In this document: positions 53,309 to 62,626 of the stretch, in pieces
Layout of the letters: every line of letters begins with the position of its first letter
How positions within the stretch are numbered: the first letter of the stretch is position 1
Assembly: GCA_002841335.1 (NCBI GenBank)
Contig: PHEY01000001.1
Location: forward strand, 124,964-188,963
Direction of reading: 5' to 3'
Length of the DNA stretch: 64,000 nt
From: Actinobacteria bacterium HGW-Actinobacteria-2
GTDB taxonomy: Bacteria > Actinomycetota > Actinomycetes > Propionibacteriales > Propionibacteriaceae
Notes under the pieces: generated by a model
Databases searched by the model: none
The model's input: the letters and a program-made list of their open reading frames with translations, nothing else
What the model was told of the DNA's origin: nothing
Translations under genes and position numbers: made by a program

Positions 53309-54556
53309 GTGAGTGCAATGCTGCGCCCGGGCTATCGCTGGGTCGTCTTGGTCGTGTCGGTGCTGGTGAACATCACCATCCAGTTGCAGTGGATTGCGCT
53401 GTCGCCGGTGAGTGCCACCGCCGCTGAGTTCTACGGGGTTTCGACCACCCTGGTCGGCTACTTCTCGATCGTGTTCATGGTCGCCTTCATCCCGCTGTCG
53501 ATCCCGGCCGCCTGGCTGGTCGACCGGCGCGGGCTGCGGTTCGCCGTCGGGCTGGGCTCGGTGCTGGTGGGCCTGGGCGGCACCGTCCGCTACTTCGCCG
53601 GGACGTCCTATGCGGTCGCGATGGTGGGCACCTTGCTGGTGGCGGCCGCGCAGCCGCTGCTGTTCAACGCCTGGACGACCGTGGCCGGCAAGTGGTTCCC
53701 CCGGCGTCAGCGGGCCACCGTGGTGTCGGTGCTGACCCTGGCGATGATGATCGGCGTCGCGTTGGGCACCGCGCTGACTCCGGCGCTGCTGGATGCCGGC
53801 TTCACCATCAACCAGACGCTCGGCATCTACGCCGTGGCCGCTTGGATCACCGCCCTCGCCTACGTTCTCCTCGCCCGCGACGCCGATCGCAGCATCACCG
53901 ACGCCGACCAGGCGCGCGCCCTGGAGTTGGCCGGATTGAAGCACGCCATGGCGCAGCGTCCCTTCCAGGTCTTCCTGCTGGCACTGTTCGTTGCTTTGGG
54001 GGTATTTAACGGTTTGTCGACTTGGGCACTGCAGGTGGTCTCGGCCATCGGGTTGCCCGAGGAGGCGGCCGAAATCATGCTCGAGGCGCTCCTGGTCGGT
54101 GGCGTGATCGGTGCGCTGGCGCTCGGCGCTGCGTCCGACCACACCGGACGCCGGGTGCCCTGGACGGCGATCCCGATGATCATCGCTGCGCCGCTGATGG
54201 CCGCGTTCGTGATTCCACAGCTGTCGGTGTGGCTGCTGGGTGCGTGCGCGTTCACCGTGGGTTTCCTGCTGACCGGCGCGATGCCGGTGGGCATGCAGTA
54301 CGCCTCGGAGATCGCCGCGCCCACTCCGGAGGGTGCGTCGTCCGGGCTGTTCCAGCTGGTCGGGCAGGCATCGTTCGTGGTGGTGCTGTTCATGGACGGC
54401 GTCCGGGGTGGCGATGGCAGCTTCCTGGTCAGCTTCGCGATCCTCGGCCTTCTGCTCGCAGTGATCGGGATCTGGATGGCCCGCCAGCCCGAGCCAGTGT
54501 TGGACGCGGTGATCCCCGGCGACCTGCCGGACGAGCCCGCGCGCGAGACCGTCTGA
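53309..54556 (+). CDS. Major facilitator superfamily transporter
   Basis: A 415-residue permease with 12 predicted helices. AAWLVDRRGLRFAVGLGSVL between helices 2 and 3 is the MFS loop signature, and ALGAASDHTGRRVPW is its repeat in the second half. The helix content and SGLFQLVGQASF fit metabolite uptake permeases. The start GTG at 53309 is supported by a -10 box. It is convergent with the FGGY kinase gene and may import that pathway's substrate, which is an inference from position. Confidence 0.85.
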   Translation: MSAMLRPGYRWVVLVVSVLVNITIQLQWIALSPVSATAAEFYGVSTTLVGYFSIVFMVAFIPLSIPAAWLVDRRGLRFAVGLGSVLVGLGGTVRYFAGTSYAVAMVGTLLVAAAQPLLFNAWTTVAGKWFPRRQRATVVSVLTLAMMIGVALGTALTPALLDAGFTINQTLGIYAVAAWITALAYVLLARDADRSITDADQARALELAGLKHAMAQRPFQVFLLALFVALGVFNGLSTWALQVVSAIGLPEEAAEIMLEALLVGGVIGALALGAASDHTGRRVPWTAIPMIIAAPLMAAFVIPQLSVWLLGACAFTVGFLLTGAMPVGMQYASEIAAPTPEGASSGLFQLVGQASFVVVLFMDGVRGGDGSFLVSFAILGLLLAVIGIWMARQPEPVLDAVIPGDLPDEPARETV

Positions 54557-54584
54557 ACGGCGCGGCCTGCGTGGTACCCGCGGC

Positions 54585-56168
54585 TCAGTGGCGCCGGGCG
54601 ATCCGCCGGTAGAACGGCCCCAGCCGACGGTGGGCTTCGACGAAGATCTCGAACGACTCGTCGTAGATCCCACGCACTCTCGGATCGGGCTCGTGCACGT
54701 CGGCGATCCGCACCAGCGCCGGAATGTCGGACGCGGCCAGCGCCCCGGTCCCGATGGCGCCGATCAGGCCTGCGCCGCGGGCGTTGGCGGCCACCGGGTC
54801 TTCGACCCGATCGATCCGCACGCCGAGCACGTCGGCCAGAATCTGGGTCCAGGAGTCCGACCGTGCTCCCCCACCGATCAGCCGCAGTGACTCGACCGGC
54901 CGGCCCAGGAACTTGTTGACCGGGTTGAGCATCCAGCGAGTGTTCAGCGCGATCCCTTCGAACACGGCCCGCAGCAGGTCGCCGCGAGTGTTGTGCAGCG
55001 AGATGTTCAGCAACCCGGCGCGCAGGGACTGGTCGTCCACCGGTGCGCGTTCGCCGAAGATCCACGGCAGGTACAGCACGCCGTTCGCGCCGGCGGGAAT
55101 CCCGGGCAGCAGCCGGTCGGCGAGGGTGAAGAACTCGCCGCGCACGTCCGCGGCCACCATCGGGTCGCCGGGGCCGACGACGTTGTCGCGCAACCAGTTC
55201 AGGTTGCCGGCGGCGGTCGCCTGCAGTGCGGTCAGCAGGTAGCGATCGGGCAGGGCGCAGGGCACCGACGCGATGCCGTGCAGTACATCGGTCTTCTTCG
55301 CCGGCACGTGTCCGGCGATCCACGACGAGGTGCCTAGGTACAGGTGGCAGTCGCCGTTGTCGATGGTGCCGGCACCGATCGCGGCGGCGGTGTTGTCGAT
55401 CGCCCCGGCGACGACCTGCACCGAGGTGAGCAGGCCCAGATGCTCAGCGGCTGCCGGGGTCAGCGTGCCGATCACGTCGGTGCAGGCCACGATCGGCGGC
55501 AGCTTGTCGGCGTCGATGCCGGAGCCGGCCACCAGCGCCGCGTCGTAGCGGATGCGGCTGGGGTTGCGGTTGTCGGTGACCCAGGAGGTGAGGATCGAGT
55601 CGACCGTGGCCACCGTCCGTCCGGTCAGGCGCAGGTTGAGGTAGTCCAGGACGTTGAGGAACACCGCGGTGCGTTCGTAGATCTCGGGCAACTCGTCACG
55701 CACCCACAGCATGTGCGCCGACGGGTCCTTGCCGGTCGGTGAGGGCGCGCCGCCGGTGAGCCGCACCCAGCGGGCGTGCCGGGCAGCCGACAGTCCGTTG
55801 ATGGCCGGACGTCCACCGAAGTGGCGGCGCAGGTTGGCGGCGCCGCGCATGTCCATCCACAAGATGGCGTTGGTCAGTGGCTCGCCGTTGGCGTCGATGG
55901 CGATGGTGCCTTCGCCCTGGGTCGAGCAACAAACCGTGGTGACCGCCCGGAACTGAACTGGGTGCCGGGCGGCCAGCCGTGCAGCGCAGGCGCCGAAGGC
56001 ATCCCACCACTGCTGCGGTACCTGTTCTGCTCCGCCCCCCGGTAGGAGCAACAGGTCGATCGGTTCGGCTTCCCAGCCGATCACCTGGCCGTCGTGGCCG
56101 ACCAGGGCGAGCTTCATGCCCGATGTGCCCAAGTCGACGGCCAGGACCTGGGGTGGCACGGCGCTCAT
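54585..56168 (-). CDS. FGGY-family carbohydrate kinase (xylulokinase-like)
   Basis: A 527-residue sugar kinase of the actin/hexokinase fold. The phosphate loop is LAVDLGTSGMKLALV, the substrate-loop Asp lies in AGAIDNTAAAIGAG, and the ATP-site signature is LRLIGGGARSDSWTQILADVLG. FGGY kinases act on ketoses, polyols or glycerol; the exact substrate is unknown. ATG at 56168 follows GAAGAGGGG and lies 37 nt after the fusion gene, so the two are an operon. Confidence 0.88.
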   Translation of the reverse strand: MSAVPPQVLAVDLGTSGMKLALVGHDGQVIGWEAEPIDLLLLPGGGAEQVPQQWWDAFGACAARLAARHPVQFRAVTTVCCSTQGEGTIAIDANGEPLTNAILWMDMRGAANLRRHFGGRPAINGLSAARHARWVRLTGGAPSPTGKDPSAHMLWVRDELPEIYERTAVFLNVLDYLNLRLTGRTVATVDSILTSWVTDNRNPSRIRYDAALVAGSGIDADKLPPIVACTDVIGTLTPAAAEHLGLLTSVQVVAGAIDNTAAAIGAGTIDNGDCHLYLGTSSWIAGHVPAKKTDVLHGIASVPCALPDRYLLTALQATAAGNLNWLRDNVVGPGDPMVAADVRGEFFTLADRLLPGIPAGANGVLYLPWIFGERAPVDDQSLRAGLLNISLHNTRGDLLRAVFEGIALNTRWMLNPVNKFLGRPVESLRLIGGGARSDSWTQILADVLGVRIDRVEDPVAANARGAGLIGAIGTGALAASDIPALVRIADVHEPDPRVRGIYDESFEIFVEAHRRLGPFYRRIARRH

Positions 56169-56205
56169 CGCAGACCCCTCTTCTGCGGTGAGCGCCGGGC
56201 CACGT

Positions 56206-58527
56206 TCAGACTCCCTCAATCAGGGCGAACGACTGGTCGAAGCGATCCAGGGCGTCGTCGATGACCGCATCGGTGCAGGCCATCGAGGTGTAGAGCCGCG
56301 AGCCGGCCAGGGTGATGATGCCGTGGGCGGCGTAGACCGCGCCCATCTGCTCCATCACACGCTTGCGCTCGCCGTTCTCCTTGAGCAGCTTGGCCGGGTT
56401 GCGCATGGACAGCATCATGACGCCTGTCGACTCCAGATGCACGATGGATCCCTGGTTGAACACCACGTACGGCAGGCCCCACTTGGCGACCAGCCGACGC
56501 AGGCCTTCGGCGAGCCGGTCACCGGCGCGTCCGGCGATCACCGGGGCGTTGGTGCGGGCCATTTCCTCGATCGCGAACACCCCGGCCGCACACGACAGCG
56601 GGTTGGCCGACAGCGTCCCGCCGACCTGGACGTGCGCGCCGGCCTTGCCGTCCAGGCCGGAGCCGAAGACCGCCATGACGTCCGCGCGTCCGCCGACACC
56701 GCCGGCCATCGGGTAGCCACCGGAGACCGCCTTGCCGAGCACGGTGAGGTCGGGGGTGACGCCGAAGTAGCCCTGGCCGCCGCCCATGCCGAGCCGGAAG
56801 CCGGTGACCACTTCGTCGAAGATCAGTAGCGCGTTGAACTCGTCACACAGCTCGCGGACCTTGGCGTTGTAGTCCTCGGGCACCGGACGGGTGCCGCTCT
56901 CGGGACCGACCGGTTCGACGATGACCGCGGCCGTCCCACCACGCAGGCGGTTCTCGATCAGCTTGCGCTTCAGCTCGCTCAGCGCTTCGGGGAAGGCTTC
57001 GCGGGTGTCGGCGGTGGCGCCGAGCGGGATGCCCTTGGCGTTCATTCGCCAGGTGCCCGGGACGCGCAGGCCGACGACCATGGTGTCGGACCAGCCGTGA
57101 TAGGCCCCGCCCATCTTGATCACCATCGGTTTACCGGTGAAGGCTCGGGCACCGCGGACGGCCGCCATCACACCTTCGGTGCCCGAGCCCAGGGAGCGAT
57201 ACACCTCAACGCTCGGCATGAAGTGGTTGACCAGTTCGGCCAGCCGCAGTTCGTACTCGTGGAACAGGCCGGTGACCGGGCCGGATTCGCGAATGACCTC
57301 ATCGACCCGTTCCCGCACCGGCGCGTAATTGCTGCCCAGGATCGTGGGCCCGCCGGCTTGCAGGAAGTCGATGTAGGTGTTGCCGTCCACATCGACCAGG
57401 TGGGCGCCCTCGGCCTTGGTGATGGCCAGCGGGAAGGGGTAGTTGAAGGCCAGGTTGTGCTGCACGCCGCCGGGGATGCGCCTCTTGGCGCGATCGGTGA
57501 TCTGCTTGCTACCGGTGCACTTGGTGTCGAAGTAGTCCAGGACGCCGAGCAGCGCGTCGTGGCGCGGGCCGCGGACCGGCTGGGCGACCAGAGCGGCCAG
57601 GCGACGCTGGACGTCGGCGACGTCGGGATAGGTGGAGATGGCGTAGCCGAGGCTGTCGGCGCTGGGCAGGTCGACGGTGGGGATGTCGGTCGGTGCGGCG
57701 TCGGATTTGGCGGCCTTGGTCTTCTTCTTGGACGGCGCCTCGGCTTGGGCCTCGGCGTGTTCGGCCGCGGCGGCGTCCGCACTGGGCAGCGGCTCTTCCT
57801 CGACCACGTCGGACGGGACGGCGTTGGTGACGCGGGCGGCCAGGCGTTTCTGTTCGGAGCGCAGCTTGTTGATCGCGATCTCGCGGATCGGGGCGGGCAC
57901 GGTGTAGATCTTGTCCGGCTCGGTGATCAGGGCCATCAGGTAGGCGATCGAGACCTTCTCCAGCAGACCCATGGCGAACACGGCGCGTTCGGGGTCGGAG
58001 CCGAGGACCACGACGCCGTGGTTGGCCAGGATGTAGGCGTTGCCGCCGTTGCTGAGCTTCTTGCGCATGTTGGCGGCCAGGAAGCTGGTGCCGGCCGGGG
58101 CGTAGTCGACGATCGGGACTTCGCCGCCGAGGAAGCGGCTCTGCTCGTCCGACAGGGCCGGGATGGGCTTGCGGAGGTAGGCCAGGGCCGAGGCGAACGG
58201 CTGGTGGGTGTGCACGATGGCGTTCACGTCGGGGCGTTCGCGGTAGATGGTGGCGTGCATGGCCGCTTCGACCGAGGGCGGCAGGGTGGAGCTGCCGTCG
58301 ACCTTCACCAGGGCGCCGCTGAAGTCGAGGACGCAGATGTCTTCGGGACGCATCTTCTCGTAGCTGTAGTTGCTCGGGGTGACCGCGTAGAGCTGGCGTC
58401 CGGGGATGCGCACCGACACGTTGCCTTCGGTGGCTTTCAGGAAGCCGTGGGCGAGCATCGCCCGGCACATCTCAACTACATGTTCTCGACTGGCTGCGTA
58501 CTCCATGACTCCATTCTTCATCATCAC
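56206..58527 (-). CDS. Class II aldolase fused to class III aminotransferase/aminomutase
   Basis: A 773-residue two-domain enzyme. Residues ~10-235 are a class II aldolase/adducin domain with zinc histidines (HTHQPF and ILANHGVVVLGSD) and TEGNVSVR. Residues ~240-305 form an Ala/Lys/Glu-rich linker. Residues ~330-773 are a class III PLP enzyme like glutamate-1-semialdehyde aminomutase, with K599 in VLGKAVSGGYPMAGG, IFDEVVTGFR and AYHGWSD. The aldolase could split a phosphorylated sugar made by the adjacent kinase and the second domain transaminate the product. This is inference. Alternative starts lie at 58524, 58521 and 58506. Confidence 0.85.
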   Translation of the reverse strand: MMMKNGVMEYAASREHVVEMCRAMLAHGFLKATEGNVSVRIPGRQLYAVTPSNYSYEKMRPEDICVLDFSGALVKVDGSSTLPPSVEAAMHATIYRERPDVNAIVHTHQPFASALAYLRKPIPALSDEQSRFLGGEVPIVDYAPAGTSFLAANMRKKLSNGGNAYILANHGVVVLGSDPERAVFAMGLLEKVSIAYLMALITEPDKIYTVPAPIREIAINKLRSEQKRLAARVTNAVPSDVVEEEPLPSADAAAAEHAEAQAEAPSKKKTKAAKSDAAPTDIPTVDLPSADSLGYAISTYPDVADVQRRLAALVAQPVRGPRHDALLGVLDYFDTKCTGSKQITDRAKRRIPGGVQHNLAFNYPFPLAITKAEGAHLVDVDGNTYIDFLQAGGPTILGSNYAPVRERVDEVIRESGPVTGLFHEYELRLAELVNHFMPSVEVYRSLGSGTEGVMAAVRGARAFTGKPMVIKMGGAYHGWSDTMVVGLRVPGTWRMNAKGIPLGATADTREAFPEALSELKRKLIENRLRGGTAAVIVEPVGPESGTRPVPEDYNAKVRELCDEFNALLIFDEVVTGFRLGMGGGQGYFGVTPDLTVLGKAVSGGYPMAGGVGGRADVMAVFGSGLDGKAGAHVQVGGTLSANPLSCAAGVFAIEEMARTNAPVIAGRAGDRLAEGLRRLVAKWGLPYVVFNQGSIVHLESTGVMMLSMRNPAKLLKENGERKRVMEQMGAVYAAHGIITLAGSRLYTSMACTDAVIDDALDRFDQSFALIEGV

Positions 58528-58530
58528 CTG

Positions 58531-58548
58531 GGGCTAGTTCTCTAGCCC
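58531..58548. promoter_or_regulatory. Palindromic operator candidate between the fusion gene and pucR
   Basis: GGGCTAG-N4-CTAGCCC in the 56-bp divergent gap. A protein bound here could control both the catabolic operon and the PucR gene. Confidence 0.5.
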
Positions 58549-58571
58549 TATGCGCGAAGTTCGGCGGCTCG

Positions 58572-58577
58572 TATTAT
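58572..58577 (+). promoter_or_regulatory. Leaderless-type -10 box of the PucR gene
   Basis: TATTAT, 6 nt, then ATG at 58584. Confidence 0.6.
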
Positions 58578-58583
58578 CACCTC

Positions 58584-59735
58584 ATGACAAAGGAGGAGCG
58601 GACGCCCTGGCTGGGCCTGCCGGCGAGCCTCGGGACGGCACTGAAGACGCGGTCGCGGGACGTTCAACGGGAGGTCATCGCGCTGATCGACGTCGAGCGC
58701 GGCTGGGCGGAGCGCCGCGACAACCCGAAGCTGCGCGCCGATCTGGCCGAGCTCTCGAGCCTGGTGTTGTCGCGCTTTGTGGCCGTGATGGGCACCGCAT
58801 CACCGGTGTTCACTGCGGCGCAGCGCGCCCGCTTCCGCGAGGTCGGAGCCGGCGAAGCCCGGGAGGGCCGCGGCCTGGAGGATCTGCTGGCCGCCTATCG
58901 CATCGGCATCCGGGTGATCTACGCCGAAGGGACGCGCGCGCTGACCGAGCTGGACCCGTCCCCAGCGGCCCAGGTGGCACTCGGCGAGGCGGTGCTCGCG
59001 CTGTCGGACGTCCTGCAGGCCGAGAGTGCCGAGGGCTACGCCCACGAGGTCTCCACGCACGCGGGAGAGCGCGAGCGCCGCCTGTTGCGCCTGGTGGACG
59101 CCCTGTTCGCCGGCGACCAGGCGGCGGTTCGGACGGTCGCCGCGCAGGTGGGCTGGGCGGTGCCTGCGTCGGTGGCGGTGCTCGTGGTGCCCCTGGAGGC
59201 AATGGCGTCCGCGCGGGCCGCGATCGGTGACGCCGGCTTCGTGGTCGAGCGGGACGGAGTGGCCGCTGCCGTGGTGTCGTCCGCCGGTGTGGCGCTGGCC
59301 GTGGACCGGATTGCCGCCACACTCCCGCCGGACTCCCCCGCCGTCCGAGTCGGTCCCGACGTCCCACTGGCCGAAGCTTCGCGATCCTGGTTCGTCGCCC
59401 GCCTGCTCCCCGAGGCGTCCGGCGCCCCCCAGTGGGCCGCCGACCGCCTCCCCGAACTCCTCCTCCGAGCCGCCCCCGAAGTCAGCCGCACCATCGCCGA
59501 TCGAGTGCTCGCGCCCCTGCAGGATCTCCCACCAGCAACCCGCGACCGCCTTGAGGAAACCCTGGCCGCCTGGCTACGCCACTGGGGCCAACGCTCCCCC
59601 GTCGCCGCCGAACTAGGCGTCCACCCCCAAACCGTCGCCTACCGCGTCAATCAGCTGCGCGCGATCTTCGGCGCAGTGCTGGATGATCCGAGTTGGCGCT
59701 TGGAAGCCCAGTTGGCGTTGTCCGCCCGCAGTTGA
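58584..59735 (+). CDS. PucR/CdaR-type transcriptional regulator
   Basis: A 383-residue regulator. The C-terminal ~60 residues form the PucR helix-turn-helix (LEETLAAWLRHWGQRSPVAAELGVHPQTVAYRVNQLRAIF). The N-terminal half has a RsbR-like helical segment (FREVGAGEAREGRGLEDLLAAYRIGIRVI), followed by a GGDEF-like middle region. Divergence from the aldolase-aminotransferase operon, with a palindrome between, suggests it senses that pathway's substrate. Confidence 0.85.
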   Translation: MTKEERTPWLGLPASLGTALKTRSRDVQREVIALIDVERGWAERRDNPKLRADLAELSSLVLSRFVAVMGTASPVFTAAQRARFREVGAGEAREGRGLEDLLAAYRIGIRVIYAEGTRALTELDPSPAAQVALGEAVLALSDVLQAESAEGYAHEVSTHAGERERRLLRLVDALFAGDQAAVRTVAAQVGWAVPASVAVLVVPLEAMASARAAIGDAGFVVERDGVAAAVVSSAGVALAVDRIAATLPPDSPAVRVGPDVPLAEASRSWFVARLLPEASGAPQWAADRLPELLLRAAPEVSRTIADRVLAPLQDLPPATRDRLEETLAAWLRHWGQRSPVAAELGVHPQTVAYRVNQLRAIFGAVLDDPSWRLEAQLALSARS

Positions 59736-60064
59736 TGAGGTCGCACCTCCACGAGGGGGCAGAGCCCCCGGGTGCTGCTGGGCTCACGCAGATGGCCAAG
59801 GCGCGACGATGGGTCCGTCGAAATGTGTGCCACCCAGATACCTCGGAACCCCGACCCTGTGGCAGCCCGGGTCGCCGCCAACGCTCTGGGTCCCCGACGC
59901 TTTCCGGAAAAGGACACTTGTCTCGCGTGACCCTGATCCAAGCAACGGCTCCACAGCGGCTCGAGAAGCCGCGAGACGGGCAAAATTCACAGGATGAGAA
60001 TCCCGTGATCCCCCGGGGAAATTGATGCTACCTTCACTCCTGAGCCCGGCCTAGTGAGGTCTTG
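59736..60064. other. Intergenic region at the edge of the low-GC segment
   Basis: About 330 bp with no supported gene. GGGGGC-AGA-GCCCCC (59755-59769) is a hairpin 20 nt past the pucR stop and may end its transcript, but no T-run follows. Composition shifts to lower GC in the second half. No tRNA or direct repeat marking an attachment site was recognised. Confidence 0.5.
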
Positions 60065-61297
60065 ATGCCGTCCATGCTTTCAGTTGATACTCCATTCGGT
60101 GTCATCTTCTATGCCCTTGTTGCCACAGCCATCGCGGCCCTAGCGCGTCTGGCCCGCCGGCCGCTTGTCGGATGGGCAAGGCGATTGTCATACGTAATGC
60201 CTAAACGGGTACGAGTCGCCATGAAGGATCTCGGCTACCTGATGGTTCCGTCGTGGCGATCATATGTTGACGGGGGTGACAGGTCTCGGGCCCAACTGGA
60301 AGGGCGGATTGACGCCCTCCGTTCGTCTTCAAGGCTCCGGATCTGCCTGATCGGCGGCCTATATCGAGATCTGATAGTTGAACCGGTGGACCTTGGCTCA
60401 TCGTGTGACGAGGAGCGTTCGAACCTGGAGCGCGTGACGCTCGGTGCCGGCGGGTCCGTGTTCCACACGGCTCGACATCTTTGGGCTGGGTTCCGGCGCA
60501 CGGCCGATGTCTTCGGCACAATCGGCGCGCGTGGTGCTGAAGCAAAGGCGATAGTGCGAGCGGTCAACTCGGAGCCGGGAGTAAGGAGAGCCCATCTCGT
60601 GAAGGTTGCCGGACTCGAATCAGGGTTCTCGCTCCATCTTGTTCCCAGCCAGAGCTCATCCCCCCAGACAACGCTCACGCTTCCCGGGGCTGTCAGCCAA
60701 CTTCGGTGGGGAGATTGTCTTCGGCCCATGCAAAAGGCCTTCAGGCGCGGATTTGGTGTAGCGTTCGTCACGAGCATTTTTCGAACTGAGCTAATCGCGG
60801 ACTTCGCTTCGGCCGTGCGACAGTTGCCACCACGCATTCTCGTTGTTCTCGACCTTGGGAGAACTGATAGGCAGGTGGACGCGGAGAAGATGAAGGTGCT
60901 CGCTAGGCTCCTGAAAGATGGCTCAATCGATGTCCTCCTGTGTACGCCTGGTGAGCTCCGAAATTTCGCTTCTGCGAACGGAATCGACACCACCGACCTC
61001 CGCAACGGGCCGCTAATCAAGGCGGTGGCCGGCACAGATCTGCTCCCGCGAGTCACCGTGATACGTGGACAGAGGCGCGTCGGTCCGCCGACTGCCATCG
61101 CCATCGTGGATGCGGATGTCCATATCGTAGAAGGCGACAACCAGTCCTGGGTGCCTTCCAGAACCGTCGGCGGAATGAATGCCTTCAATGCGGCTTTTAT
61201 CAACTCGGTTGCGCAAGGTCGAGCTCGCCTAGATCTTCATGACTCAATTCGTGCAGCGGTTCGGGAGTCCCTCATCTATTGGTCGTCTATTGACTAA
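60065..61297 (+). CDS. PfkB-like protein with altered catalytic motif and N-terminal hydrophobic segment
   Basis: A 410-residue protein. Residues ~8-30 are hydrophobic (GVIFYALVATAIAALARL). From residue ~90 it follows the ribokinase/PfkB pattern: ICLIGGLYRDLIVEP, LGAGGSVFHTARHLWAG, GTIGARGAEA, CTPGELRNFA and RTVGGMNAFNAAFINSVAQG. In PfkB kinases the last motif is GAGD with a catalytic Asp; here it is GGMN (N372), so catalysis is doubtful. ATG at 60065 follows GAGG. Codon use and GC are lower than in the rest of the window. It lies 16 nt upstream of the IMPase-like gene. Confidence 0.6.
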   Translation: MPSMLSVDTPFGVIFYALVATAIAALARLARRPLVGWARRLSYVMPKRVRVAMKDLGYLMVPSWRSYVDGGDRSRAQLEGRIDALRSSSRLRICLIGGLYRDLIVEPVDLGSSCDEERSNLERVTLGAGGSVFHTARHLWAGFRRTADVFGTIGARGAEAKAIVRAVNSEPGVRRAHLVKVAGLESGFSLHLVPSQSSSPQTTLTLPGAVSQLRWGDCLRPMQKAFRRGFGVAFVTSIFRTELIADFASAVRQLPPRILVVLDLGRTDRQVDAEKMKVLARLLKDGSIDVLLCTPGELRNFASANGIDTTDLRNGPLIKAVAGTDLLPRVTVIRGQRRVGPPTAIAIVDADVHIVEGDNQSWVPSRTVGGMNAFNAAFINSVAQGRARLDLHDSIRAAVRESLIYWSSID

Positions 61298-61313
61298 CAT
61301 TTTTGGAGAAGCA

Positions 61314-62399
61314 ATGACATCGGAATTTACTGGCCAGATCGACGTCCTACGTGATGCTGCTAGACAACTTGCCCTGGCTGGTGCCGAGGCAGGCATTCTA
61401 GAAGTGCACCGGAGTTTGTTGTCCATAGTTGATGACGAGGGCTCAGATGGGGTGCTGATTCAGGACCAGGCCCATCCAGGCGCTCCCGCGAGGCCTATTG
61501 ATGCCAATGCGCACGAGGCCGTGGCATCGGCCCTACAGCAGAAGTTCGCAGCGTTGAAAGATGTGCTTCCGGTCTCCGTGCACTCGCTGCGGGTAGTCGG
61601 CGAGGAGTCGGGCACGCAAACACAGATTCTTCGCGAGGGCACACTCCTCGCCCGAACGGATCCTCTTGATGGAACCACTAACGCGGTGAACACTCTCACG
61701 GGCTTCTCCTCTGTGGTCTGCATAGATCTAGTGAAGGCCGCAGGCTCACCCGCACGGCACTTGGCGGGCGCGATCTTCGGCGGTGACTTTGACCTTTGCT
61801 GGACCAACTACTCGTTGAGATCCAAGACCGGTGATCCCGTCTGGGCCAGGAAGGCTGGAGATGTCTACATACGGTCCGCGAGGCTAGGTCGAGGCTGGCA
61901 GCTACTTCGCGTTGAACAAGAGAGTCGAAGTGATTCTGTCGCAGCTGTCGCTGCGAGTCAGCGGCGGTTCACTGCTTTTGAGGCCGTGAGGGAAAGAGTG
62001 TTTCGTCACGACGGGGTGGTATACCACCTAGCGGGGAACCCCTTGTGGGCTGGCCTCCTTATGGGCCAAGTAGGCAGTGTGGTGGAAACCCAGAGCGTGA
62101 CCCTTCATGACTCTGCCTTCCTAATCCCACATGTTCTCCTAGGGGGCAACATCGAGGATTCGAAAGGACATCCCCTTGATTACCTTTCGCTTTACGAGTC
62201 AAGCTGCGCTGTGTTTGATGCGCGACACGCGCCGGTCCCGCCGTACGTGGCCTACTCGGGTGGCGTGAATCCGCTTGCCGATCTCGGCGATCTGCCGGTG
62301 TCAACTTCGCCGACGGCGCCATCTGTCGACGTAGATCCGCCGCTGCCTGCCAATCGAGCTCAACGGTCGGTGGAGCTCCCTGACGACGTACTCGAATGA
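61314..62399 (+). CDS. Inositol-monophosphatase/CysQ-like phosphatase family protein
   Basis: A 361-residue protein of the lithium-sensitive phosphatase superfamily. VVGEESGT (E97, E98) and RTDPLDGTTNAVNTLTG (D116, D119, with G120-T121-T122) form the metal site, and LHDSAFLIP is a plausible counterpart of the late WDxAA motif. IMPases, CysQ and fructose-1,6-bisphosphatases share these; the substrate is unknown. The N-terminus is unusual and a disordered Pro/Ser tail ends the protein. The ATG follows GGAGAAG. It is probably co-transcribed with the PfkB-like gene. Confidence 0.75.
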   Translation: MTSEFTGQIDVLRDAARQLALAGAEAGILEVHRSLLSIVDDEGSDGVLIQDQAHPGAPARPIDANAHEAVASALQQKFAALKDVLPVSVHSLRVVGEESGTQTQILREGTLLARTDPLDGTTNAVNTLTGFSSVVCIDLVKAAGSPARHLAGAIFGGDFDLCWTNYSLRSKTGDPVWARKAGDVYIRSARLGRGWQLLRVEQESRSDSVAAVAASQRRFTAFEAVRERVFRHDGVVYHLAGNPLWAGLLMGQVGSVVETQSVTLHDSAFLIPHVLLGGNIEDSKGHPLDYLSLYESSCAVFDARHAPVPPYVAYSGGVNPLADLGDLPVSTSPTAPSVDVDPPLPANRAQRSVELPDDVLE

Positions 62400-62626
62400 T
62401 GTCCCGCTGACCTCACGCGGTGTGTGGCGCCGCCGACGGCACCAGCTCACCAGACCGGACGAACCGGTGCCGCCTCGCGATGAGGCCCGGCAAGGGTCGG
62501 CGCAGAGCATCATTGCCGCGTTCTTTGGCCCCGAGTGCCGAGTCGATCTTGCGTGCGTGGGGTCGCGCAGCTCTACGAGTCGTTGTTCGCGCTTGTTGAC
62601 TTCTTCGGTCGGCAGTGGGCTCTCCC

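Noticed and set aside
57509-58468. 319-codon Arg/Pro-rich frame inside the aldolase-aminotransferase gene
   Set aside because: Shadow of the real frame on the same strand; no domains.
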